Source: Neptunicella marina (lineage in GTDB: Bacteria > Pseudomonadota > Gammaproteobacteria > Enterobacterales > Alteromonadaceae). From it: a stretch of 33,697 nt of DNA. How positions within the stretch are numbered: position 1 is the stretch's first letter; the number at the start of each line of letters is the position of its first letter. Both the position numbers and the translations under genes were made by a program. The stretch spans positions 1 to 33,697 of the forward strand of contig NZ_JACNEP010000025.1 of NCBI RefSeq assembly GCF_014270035.1, given 5' to 3'. Positions 1 through 7,386 of this stretch are shown here, piece by piece. Under the pieces are notes generated by a model. That model worked only from the letters and a program-made list of their open reading frames with translations, was not told the DNA's origin and made no database searches.

Positions 1-1
1 A

Positions 2-33
2 AAAATCCGATGACCTTACGATCATCGGATTTT
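2..33. terminator. Bidirectional intrinsic terminator
   Basis: A perfect 12-bp inverted repeat (AAAATCCGATGA with its complement) surrounds an 8-nt loop, and the A/T ends of the stem give short U-tracts on both strands. It probably ends a gene left of the window, or isolates the oxygenase gene that follows. The stretch 34-206 holds no other gene I can see, only AT-rich promoter-like DNA. Confidence 0.7.
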
Positions 34-206
34 GATCCTCTTATGCCGAATGTCAACTTCTTAACTGATCGGCATTAGAGACACTAGTCTCCTTTTTTGT
101 TGGATAAATTGCCCTTAAAATAAACTGTCACTTTTTACGCATTTTAGTTAATTTTTTAAAGACAAAACCGTGAGTTAAGTATATAAAGCGTCACCCTATA
201 TTTTGG

Positions 207-878
207 ATGCTGGCATCGATGAGCGCAGTTGCGTTAGCCGACTACTTACCCACTGACACTGAATTTGATTTTATTGCCGATCAATTAGTTGATCACGGCT
301 ATTGCGTACTGGATAACTACTTCCCTGCCCCACTGATTACCTCATTAGCAATGCAGGTTCGTGAACTACACGACAACGAATTTTCTCAGGCTTCTATCGG
401 TCGTGAATTACAGCAACAACGCAACGAATTTGTACGTACAGATTCCATTAAATGGTTAGATAGCTCAACACAAGAGCAGCAACACTATTTGCGCTTAATG
501 AATCAACTCAAAACCGAATTAAACCGTCGTTTATTTATGGGGTTATTTGATTTTGAAAGCCACTTTGCGCATTACAAACCCGGTGACTTTTATAAACGCC
601 ACCTGGATGCGTTTAAAGGTCAAACCAACCGGGTTTTAAGTAGCGTTTTGTATCTTAACCCTGGTTGGCAGGTGGAAGATGGTGGTGAACTGTTGATGTA
701 TGAACGTCGTCAAAAACAGCCATTTTTAAAAATAGTGCCTAATTTAGGCCGGTTAGTATTATTTTTAAGTGAACGTTTCCCGCACGAAGTTTTGTCTGGT
801 GAAAAAGACAGGTACAGTGTGACAGGCTGGTTTCGAGTTAATAACAGTGTGGGTGGTAATATCGATCCATCGAGATAA
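207..878 (+). CDS. 2-oxoglutarate/Fe(II)-dependent oxygenase (prolyl 4-hydroxylase/SM-20-like)
   Basis: This is a 223-residue protein with the double-stranded beta-helix signature of the 2OG-Fe(II) oxygenase superfamily. The iron-binding triad reads H132-x-D134 (in YKRHLDAF) and H193 (in FPHEV). R202, nine residues further, is placed to bind the 2-oxoglutarate carboxylate, followed by the typical SVTGWFR strand. By family knowledge it hydroxylates a protein or small molecule using O2 and 2-oxoglutarate; bacterial relatives of PHD/EGL-9 act on translation components, but no substrate is visible here. There is no signal peptide, so it should be cytosolic. The start is uncertain: ATG 207 and ATG 219 both lack a clear Shine-Dalgarno sequence. 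It stands alone, upstream of ibpA and on the same strand. Confidence 0.85.
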   Translation: MLASMSAVALADYLPTDTEFDFIADQLVDHGYCVLDNYFPAPLITSLAMQVRELHDNEFSQASIGRELQQQRNEFVRTDSIKWLDSSTQEQQHYLRLMNQLKTELNRRLFMGLFDFESHFAHYKPGDFYKRHLDAFKGQTNRVLSSVLYLNPGWQVEDGGELLMYERRQKQPFLKIVPNLGRLVLFLSERFPHEVLSGEKDRYSVTGWFRVNNSVGGNIDPSR

Positions 879-940
879 TTTCAAAAACTATCTTATAAAT
901 TTCAATAAGTTAAAAATAAATTGAAAAATAATTTAACTTT

Positions 941-972
941 TCTCATTGAAAAATAATTGTGTAACCATAAAT
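941..972 (+). promoter_or_regulatory. Candidate sigma-32 (RpoH) promoter of ibpA
   Basis: TCTCATTGAA at 941-950 resembles the heat-shock -35 element (TCTC..CTTGAA). AACCATAAAT at 963-972 resembles the -10 element CCCCATNT, with about 12 nt between them. Transcription would begin near 978 and leave a leader of roughly 124 nt before ibpA. The -10 is weaker than consensus, so this is a candidate supported mainly by the gene it serves. Confidence 0.5.
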
Positions 973-976
973 AGTA

Positions 977-1094
977 GTTGTCGGCGCCGAATGGGTCGAC
1001 AACGAACCGCCGCCGATAATCGGGGCAACTTTAAAATTGGATGTACTGATGGTTTATGAAACACAGTTCATCACATATTGCTTATTTATGAGGA
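977..1094 (+). promoter_or_regulatory. ROSE-like RNA thermometer in the ibpA leader
   Basis: The long leader contains a 5' hairpin (GTTGTCG 977-983 with CGACAAC 997-1003). Just before the start codon it has the pentamer TTGCT (1078-1082), which can pair imperfectly with the Shine-Dalgarno AGGA (1091-1094) across an 8-nt loop. A U(U/C)GCU motif facing the SD is the hallmark of ROSE thermometers, which are established upstream of E. coli ibpA. At low temperature the SD would be masked; heat would open it. Position and motif are seen; the thermometer function is inferred. Confidence 0.6.
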
Positions 1095-1101
1095 TATGAT
1101 T

Positions 1102-1545
1102 ATGCGTAATATCGACTTATCTCCACTTTATCGTTCTTTCATCGGTTTTGATCACTTAGCATCAATGATTGACAATGCCTCGCGTAATGAAAAGCAGGCA
1201 ACTTATCCCCCTTACAACATTGAGTTGTTAGCCGATGACAAATACAGAATTACTATGGCTGTTGCGGGTTTTGCCGAGCCTGAAATCGAAATCGAAGTTC
1301 AGGAAAATACTCTGCTGGTAACCGGCAATAAACCTGGCAAGGATGAAGAGCGCAAATTCTTACACAAAGGCATTTCTGAACGTAACTTTGAACGCAAGTT
1401 CCAGTTGGGTGACCACGTAAAGGTATTAGGAGCTGACCTTCAAAATGGCTTGCTGCATATTGACTTAGAACGAGTCATTCCAGAAGCGAAAAAGCCACGT
1501 AAGATAGAGATTGGCAACAGTTTTATCGAAAATAAAGCTGAATAA
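1102..1545 (+). CDS. ibpA: Small heat-shock protein IbpA (Hsp20 family)
   Basis: A 147-residue alpha-crystallin-type chaperone that binds unfolding proteins and keeps them ready for refolding by DnaK/ClpB. The N-terminus MRNIDLSPLYRSFIGFD and the C-terminal run ERVIPEAKKPRKIEI match E. coli IbpA almost residue for residue. The C-terminal IEI is the I-x-I motif used in oligomer assembly. The start is ATG 1102 because AGGA lies 7 nt upstream and the protein then begins like known IbpA; a longer in-frame reading from TTG 1078 would run through the leader. Regulation appears double: a sigma-32-like promoter and a ROSE-like thermometer. A good terminator follows at 1574. Confidence 0.95.
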   Translation: MRNIDLSPLYRSFIGFDHLASMIDNASRNEKQATYPPYNIELLADDKYRITMAVAGFAEPEIEIEVQENTLLVTGNKPGKDEERKFLHKGISERNFERKFQLGDHVKVLGADLQNGLLHIDLERVIPEAKKPRKIEIGNSFIENKAE

Positions 1546-1573
1546 TTCCCAATCATTTGTGTTCTCTTCCCAT

Positions 1574-1599
1574 AAAGCGGCCTGATAAGCCGCTTTTTT
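1574..1599 (+). terminator. Intrinsic terminator after ibpA
   Basis: An 8-bp stem (AAAGCGGC / GCCGCTTT) with a 7-nt loop is followed by a run of six T. It lies 28 nt after the ibpA stop and is a standard rho-independent terminator. Confidence 0.85.
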
Positions 1600-1697
1600 A
1601 TTGTCTGTTACCTTTTTTGGGTTTCTGAGCGCTAACAATTTATGCTACATTCCTGCGCTGTTGTTTTTGACCTTCTGGTCAAACAGTCAGGACTCAC

Positions 1698-2618
1698 ATG
1701 AAAAAACGTTGGTTGCTAGGCTTAGCAATGGTGTGCCAATACACCTTTGCACAGTCACAGAATATTAATGAACAGCAACACTTCGAACAATGTCAGCAGG
1801 AGCCTGTAACATGCTTAAACTGGATCGAGCAGCAATTACCGTCATCAGTGACGGGCAGTTTGAAGTGGTATAGCTTAAAGTTATTACAGCTGGACGCGCT
1901 GGTTGATTTACAGAAGTTTGAACAGGTTAAAGTCCAGTTAACGCCTTTGTTATCAGATCCGGATGTGCCTCCTGTTATGCTGGCATCGGTATATACCTAC
2001 CACGCCAAACTACTGGCATTTGATAAACAAACCGAACAAGCCAGTCTTTATCTGAATAAAGCCATTGACTTACTGATGTCGATTAACTCGGTATCCTTTA
2101 ATCTGATGCGTTTTGTCAAAATCGCCAACTTACTGATTTATCTAAAACAACACGATCAGGCGATGGAATTATTGCTTAAACTTGAAAATGATTTTTCAAC
2201 GAGCCCTGATCATCACTTTAAGCTCGAAGTATTTTCTAACATTACCATTGTTTATCAACGCCGCGGGCAACGTCAGCAGCAATTAAAATATGCAAAAAGA
2301 GCACTCGATGAGGCCAGACTCTACGACAATAAGCACTTTATTTGTGTATCACAGTACAATGTTGCCAGAGCACATCAACAATTAAACCAGCTGAGAAAAG
2401 CCGAGGGGTACTTTTTGCAGGCTTTGACTCAGGCAAGAGAATCAAAGTTTGAAATGGGCGAATTTCTGGCGTTATTGCGATTAGCACAGGTAAATATTGA
2501 TGAGCAGGATATACAATCGGCAAAATTTTATTTTGCGCAAGCCGAATCAGAAACTATCCCGCCCATGTACCAATCACTGTACGATTCAGTTGCGTCCAGC
2601 ATAAAAGCCAAAAGCTGA
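1698..2618 (+). CDS. Secreted TPR-repeat protein, function unknown
   Basis: A 306-residue protein beginning with a typical Sec signal peptide (MKKRWLLGLAMVCQYTFA), so it is expected in the periplasm. The rest is almost entirely helical. Pairs of helices fit tetratricopeptide repeats, for example around residues 95-130 and 175-265, where small residues and A-x-x-Y/F patterns recur (KAEGYFLQALTQARESK). TPR domains act as protein-binding scaffolds; no catalytic motif is visible. The start ATG has AGGA 6 nt upstream. It converges with the hydrolase gene and the two stops share a hairpin. I do not recognise a specific family. Confidence 0.75.
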   Translation: MKKRWLLGLAMVCQYTFAQSQNINEQQHFEQCQQEPVTCLNWIEQQLPSSVTGSLKWYSLKLLQLDALVDLQKFEQVKVQLTPLLSDPDVPPVMLASVYTYHAKLLAFDKQTEQASLYLNKAIDLLMSINSVSFNLMRFVKIANLLIYLKQHDQAMELLLKLENDFSTSPDHHFKLEVFSNITIVYQRRGQRQQQLKYAKRALDEARLYDNKHFICVSQYNVARAHQQLNQLRKAEGYFLQALTQARESKFEMGEFLALLRLAQVNIDEQDIQSAKFYFAQAESETIPPMYQSLYDSVASSIKAKS

Positions 2619-2631
2619 AGGTCTTTTGGCT
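2606..2631. terminator. Convergent-gene hairpin
   Basis: AGCCAAAAG (2606-2614) pairs with CTTTTGGCT (2623-2631) around an 8-nt loop, overlapping the stop codons of both converging genes. No strong T-tract follows on either strand, so it may be a weak bidirectional terminator or a 3'-end stabiliser. Confidence 0.4.
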
Positions 2632-3388
2632 AACAGGCCATAAAAGCCAGTATTTCTTTATTGACCTCAGTTGCATGACTAACCGGTGCCATATGTCCAC
2701 CTGCGGTTGTCACAACCTGACAACCAGCGATATTAGCCGAAACTATTTTCGCCACTTCAGCAGCACTTGGCTGCGTTAGCTTGCCTTTTAATAATAATGT
2801 GGGACAGTTAATGTGTTTAAGTTGCTGTTGACCATAGGTTTCACCCGTTAAGCCCTCAAAATCCAGACTGGTTTTTATTACCTGAGCTGCGAATTGTTGT
2901 TGGATCGGCTGTGGCAGTTTTTCAAAAAAGCCCTCACCATTCCAGTAATTGATAAATTGCTTCGCCGCCTGTTCATGTGTCATCTGATGCATTTGTGCGC
3001 CCAAAGCATCTACTTTTTGACGTTGTGGATGTGATACGGGTAGTAAATGAAAGGCTACGGGTTCAAAAATGACTAACCTTTCTACCCACTGTGGTTTTTG
3101 TACCGCAATTTTAAGTGCCGTGGCACCACCATAGGAATGACCAATCCAACTGGCCTTTTCAATCCCAAGTGAACCGAGAATATGCTCAATACGTTCAACT
3201 TCAGCATCCAGCCGAAATGGGCTGCCGGCAGCTTGCGGCGCGGAGCCATAACCTAACATGTCGATATTGATAACCTGATACTTAGCCTGTAAAGACTCAA
3301 CCAGTAAACGCCATTGTCTGGAACTGCTCATAGAACTATGCAATAACACCACCGCAGGTCCCTGACCTGAAACACTTACACCCTGCAT
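2630..3388 (-). CDS. Alpha/beta-fold hydrolase
   Basis: A 252-residue cytosolic alpha/beta hydrolase. The oxyanion-hole strand ends in LLHSS, the nucleophile elbow is GHSYGG (Ser85 from the chosen start), and the catalytic His is H232 in GGHMAP. The usual acid after strand 6 is not where expected: that loop reads GKLTQPSA with no Asp. The acid may come from another strand, as in some hydrolases of this superfamily. The start is ATG 3388, which has AAGG 6 nt upstream. The longer in-frame reading to 3451 would translate the adk terminator and is rejected. It follows adk on the same strand but is separated by that terminator. Substrate unknown. Confidence 0.8.
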   Translation of the reverse strand: MQGVSVSGQGPAVVLLHSSMSSSRQWRLLVESLQAKYQVINIDMLGYGSAPQAAGSPFRLDAEVERIEHILGSLGIEKASWIGHSYGGATALKIAVQKPQWVERLVIFEPVAFHLLPVSHPQRQKVDALGAQMHQMTHEQAAKQFINYWNGEGFFEKLPQPIQQQFAAQVIKTSLDFEGLTGETYGQQQLKHINCPTLLLKGKLTQPSAAEVAKIVSANIAGCQVVTTAGGHMAPVSHATEVNKEILAFMAC

Positions 3389-3420
3389 TTTAACCTTCTG
3401 TTTTTGAGAAACTAAGATAT

Positions 3421-3442
3421 AAAAAAACCCACCAGGGGTGGG
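3421..3442 (-). terminator. Intrinsic terminator of adk
   Basis: Read on the minus strand, the stem CCCACC / GGTGGG with a 3-nt loop is followed by seven U. It lies about 20 nt beyond the adk stop, inside the leader of the hydrolase gene. Confidence 0.8.
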
Positions 3443-3463
3443 CTTTTTCAAATTTATCTTGGA

Positions 3464-4185
<722 letters not shown>

Positions 4186-4296
4186 GAATATTACGCACCA
4201 AATTGACGCAAAAGCACTACAGGTAGGGACTTCAGCAGGTATTTTTGACTAAAAACAATAAATTATTGTGTTAACAAACAGACAGAGGAAGGGATA

Positions 4297-4330
4297 AACG
4301 CCTTCCGGAATCAAATAACCGGAAGGCGTT
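4297..4330 (-). terminator. Intrinsic terminator of htpG
   Basis: A perfect 12-bp stem (AACGCCTTCCGG with its complement) encloses a 10-nt loop, just past the htpG stop. The U-tract is short (TTTAT), but the stem is strong. Confidence 0.65.
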
Positions 4331-4337
4331 AAATGGA

Positions 4338-6278
4338 TTATTTAACTAAATCCAGTAACAGCTTGTTGATTTTTTGCACATAGGACGACGGATCTTTCAG
4401 ACTGCCCTGCTCTGAAAGCAACGCTTGTTCAAATACCACATCACTCCACTGTGCAAAACGATTATCATCCTGCTCACTCGATAACAACTTAACCAACTGA
4501 TGTTCAGGATTGAGTTCCAGTGTATATTTTGCTTCTGGTACCGGCTGACCCGCAGCTTGCATCAGTTTAATCATCTGTGTGCTCATACCGTACTCATCAA
4601 CCACCACACAGGCGGGAGAATCGGTCAGGCGGTGAGTGAATTTCACATCAGACACTTTTTCGCCTAATACAGTTTTAATGCGTTCTAATACACCTTCAAC
4701 TTCTTTCTCGGCTTCTTCCTGCGCTTTTTTGCTATCTTCGTCTTCCAGCTCACCTAAATCCAGATCGCCACGACTGATAGACTGCAGCGCTTTTTCTGAG
4801 TATTCAGTCAGGTGCTGCATCAACCATTCATCAATACGGTCTGACAATAATAAAACTTCGATGCCTTTTTTGCGGAATACTTCCAGATGAGGACTGCTCT
4901 TAGCTGCGGCAAAACTATCGGCTGAGACAAAATAGATTTTGTCCTGACCTTCTTTCATGCGTGAAATGTAGTCATCCAGCGATACGTTTTGTGCATCATT
5001 ATCATTGTGGGTTGAAGCAAAACGTAACAATGACGCAACTTTCTCTTTATTAGAGAAATCTTCTGCCGGCCCTTCTTTTAATACGTTACCGAATTCATTC
5101 CAGAATAACTGGTATTTTTCAGCATCGTTTTTCGCCAGTTTTTCCAGCATTTGTAAAACACGCTTAGTGCAACCCTGACGCATTGCCTGAGTGATTTTAT
5201 TATCCTGCAGGATTTCCCGGGATACGTTTAATGGCAGATCATTAGAATCCAGCAACCCTTTTACAAAACGCAGATAAGTAGGCATAAACTGTTCTGCATC
5301 ATCCATAATGAAAACGCGCTGTACAAACAATTTAAGACCGTGTTTCTGGTCGCGATTCCACATATCAAACGGCGCTTTAGACGGGATGTACAGCAAGCTG
5401 GTGTATTCCGTTTTACCTTCTACTTTATTGTGTGACCACAGTAGAGGATCGGCAAAATCATGAGAAATATGTTTGTAGAATTCTTTGTATTCATCATCGC
5501 TGACGTCTGACTTATCACGATTCCACAAGGCCGTTGCTTTGTTTACCGCTTCCCAGTGTGCCGGAACTGCAGGGATTTTTTCACCCGGCTCACCGTCAGG
5601 GCCTGCTGGTCCATCACGCTCTGGCTCTTCCTCTTTATACATCTCGACCGGGATATTAATGTGGTCAGAGTATTTACTAACAATGGAACGTAAACGCCAG
5701 TCATCAAGGAATTCTTTTTCATCATCACGTAAATGCAGAATGATTTCGGTACCGCGGTCTTTTTTCTCGATGTCGGCCACGGTGAAATCGCCTTCACCAG
5801 CAGATTGCCATTCAACCCCCTGAGACGCATCCACACCAGCCGCCCGACTGCGCACAGTGACTTTATCTGCCACGATGAAGGCTGAATAGAAGCCTACACC
5901 AAACTGACCAATCAGTTTTGAATCTTTAGCCTGATCACCCGATAACTGGCTGAAAAACTCTTTTGTACCTGATTTGGCGATAGTACCCAAATGTTCGATG
6001 ATTTGATCACGTGTCATACCAATACCGTTATCAGCAATAGTAATGGTATTAGCGTCTTTATCGACTGACAGACGAACACGCAGTTCACCATCATTTTCGT
6101 ATAAGCTGTTATCAGACAGCGCACGGAAGCGCAGTTTGTCCGCTGCATCAGCCGCGTTTGATACTAATTCACGTAAAAAAATCTCTTTATTCGAATAAAG
6201 AGAGTGGATCATCAGTTGAAGAAGTTGTTTAACTTCGGTCTGAAAACCATGGGTTTCTTGATGGGCTACTTCAGCCAT
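4338..6278 (-). CDS. htpG: Chaperone HtpG (bacterial Hsp90)
   Basis: A 646-residue ATP-dependent chaperone of the Hsp90 family that works as a cytosolic dimer on late folding intermediates. The N-terminal GHKL ATPase domain shows [14 protein letters not shown] (the Asn that coordinates Mg), DNGIGM and [11 protein letters not shown]. The middle domain contains the arginine-bearing LNVSREILQ. The C-terminal dimerisation domain ends the protein. The start is ATG 6278, which has AGGAGA upstream and gives [16 protein letters not shown] like other HtpG; ATG-like codons further up lie in the leader. One oddity is a Gly/Pro/Glu-rich stretch (near [11 protein letters not shown]) lengthening the charged linker relative to E. 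coli. A very good sigma-32-type promoter precedes it. Confidence 0.96.
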   Translation of the reverse strand: MAEVAHQETHGFQTEVKQLLQLMIHSLYSNKEIFLRELVSNAADAADKLRFRALSDNSLYENDGELRVRLSVDKDANTITIADNGIGMTRDQIIEHLGTIAKSGTKEFFSQLSGDQAKDSKLIGQFGVGFYSAFIVADKVTVRSRAAGVDASQGVEWQSAGEGDFTVADIEKKDRGTEIILHLRDDEKEFLDDWRLRSIVSKYSDHINIPVEMYKEEEPERDGPAGPDGEPGEKIPAVPAHWEAVNKATALWNRDKSDVSDDEYKEFYKHISHDFADPLLWSHNKVEGKTEYTSLLYIPSKAPFDMWNRDQKHGLKLFVQRVFIMDDAEQFMPTYLRFVKGLLDSNDLPLNVSREILQDNKITQAMRQGCTKRVLQMLEKLAKNDAEKYQLFWNEFGNVLKEGPAEDFSNKEKVASLLRFASTHNDNDAQNVSLDDYISRMKEGQDKIYFVSADSFAAAKSSPHLEVFRKKGIEVLLLSDRIDEWLMQHLTEYSEKALQSISRGDLDLGELEDEDSKKAQEEAEKEVEGVLERIKTVLGEKVSDVKFTHRLTDSPACVVVDEYGMSTQMIKLMQAAGQPVPEAKYTLELNPEHQLVKLLSSEQDDNRFAQWSDVVFEQALLSEQGSLKDPSSYVQKINKLLLDLVK

Positions 6279-6322
6279 AGCAATCTCTCCTGCCATATTG
6301 CTTTTAAAATTCACAAGCTAGG

Positions 6323-6350
6323 AGATAGGGCCTGGAACCGAGTTTTCAAC
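6323..6350 (-). promoter_or_regulatory. Sigma-32 (RpoH) heat-shock promoter of htpG
   Basis: On the minus strand TTGAAA (6349-6344) is followed after 13 nt by CCCTATCT (6330-6323). This is close to the heat-shock consensus CTTGAAA-N11-16-CCCCATNT. The start of transcription would be about 40 nt before the htpG start codon. Confidence 0.75.
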
Positions 6351-6360
6351 ATCTGCACAT

Positions 6361-6395
6361 AAAAAAAGTCGCGATTGAATTAACAAAAGCGACTT
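6361..6395 (-). terminator. Intrinsic terminator of the apt-dnaX-ybaB-recR operon
   Basis: On the minus strand AAGTCGC (6395-6389) pairs with GCGACTT (6372-6366) across a 16-nt loop and leads into seven U. It lies 30 nt after the recR stop and immediately before the htpG promoter. Confidence 0.75.
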
Positions 6396-6424
6396 ATATC
6401 GTGTTTAAAAACGAATTGCTTTAT

Positions 6425-7024
6425 TTAAAGCGCCTTACGCCCCGCAAATGCGTGAGTTAGCGTATTGCCATCAATGTACTCAAGTTCGCCACCAAAAGGT
6501 ACACCATGCGCAATTCTGCTGGCAATCACATTGTGCTCTTTACACAATTCTGCAATATAGTGCGCCGTTGCTTCACCTTCCACTGTCGGATTGGTTGCCA
6601 GTATGACTTCTTCCACCGCTCCCTTCTTAAGTTCATTTGCCAGTTCAGGCATGCCGATATCAGCGGGGCCAATGCCATCAATGGGGGAAAGGTGACCCAT
6701 CAATACAAAATAGCGCCCTTTAAATTCAGCAGTTTGTTCTATGGCTAACATGTCTTGTGGTGACTCGACAACACACATGGTCGCGTGTTCACCGCGAATA
6801 GGATCGGCACAAATGTCACATAACTGACTTTCCGTAAAGGTGCGACACTTCGCACAGTGTTTAACATGCTCCATGGCGTTAAACAGACTCTGGCTTAATG
6901 ATAGCGCCCCTTCCCTGTTACGTTCGAGTAAATGAAACGCCATGCGTTGTGCACTTTTTTGCCCAACACCGGGTAAACATTTTAACCCTGCAATTAATTC
7001 GCTGATCAGCGGACTAAACTTCAT
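6425..7024 (-). CDS. recR: Recombination mediator RecR
   Basis: A 199-residue protein that with RecF/RecO loads RecA onto SSB-coated gapped DNA. The N-terminal helix-hairpin-helix ([21 protein letters not shown]) binds DNA. A four-cysteine zinc finger follows at about residues 57-72 (CAKC...CDIC). A Toprim domain comes next ([13 protein letters not shown], then [15 protein letters not shown]). The C-terminal [12 protein letters not shown] is a Walker-B-like segment typical of RecR. It is the last gene of the apt-dnaX-ybaB-recR operon, 20 nt from ybaB, the usual gammaproteobacterial order. Confidence 0.97.
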   Translation of the reverse strand: MKFSPLISELIAGLKCLPGVGQKSAQRMAFHLLERNREGALSLSQSLFNAMEHVKHCAKCRTFTESQLCDICADPIRGEHATMCVVESPQDMLAIEQTAEFKGRYFVLMGHLSPIDGIGPADIGMPELANELKKGAVEEVILATNPTVEGEATAHYIAELCKEHNVIASRIAHGVPFGGELEYIDGNTLTHAFAGRKAL

Positions 7025-7044
7025 TTACTGCATTCCTGAACGAC

Positions 7045-7371
7045 TTAGAAAGGAAGTTTCATACCTGGTGGCAGACCCATGCCACCAGTAATGGCAGCCA
7101 TTTTTTCTTTAGAGGTTTCCTGTACGCGACGCGCGGCATCGTTAATTGCAGCGGCAATTAAATCTTCCAGCATGTCTTTTTCATCTTCCATTAGTGATGG
7201 ATCGATTTCTACATGACGGACATTGTGGTTACAGGTCATGGTCACCTTAACCATACCGGCACCGGACTCACCAACCACTTCAACATTGGCTAGCTCTTCC
7301 TGGCTTTTTTGCATGCGCTCTTGCATTTGCTGCGCCTGCTTCATGATATTTCCCATTCCACCTTTAAACAT
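7045..7371 (-). CDS. ybaB: Nucleoid-associated protein YbaB/EbfC
   Basis: A 108-residue DNA-binding protein that forms tweezer-shaped dimers on the nucleoid. The N-terminal long helix is Met/Gln-rich ([21 protein letters not shown]). The central strand contains [12 protein letters not shown], and the C-terminus is Gly/Pro/Met-rich ([13 protein letters not shown]), all usual for the family. It is flanked by dnaX and recR with short gaps, as in E. coli, which supports the call. Confidence 0.96.
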   Translation of the reverse strand: MFKGGMGNIMKQAQQMQERMQKSQEELANVEVVGESGAGMVKVTMTCNHNVRHVEIDPSLMEDEKDMLEDLIAAAINDAARRVQETSKEKMAAITGGMGLPPGMKLPF

Positions 7372-7386
7372 AGTTTTCTCTCTTTA

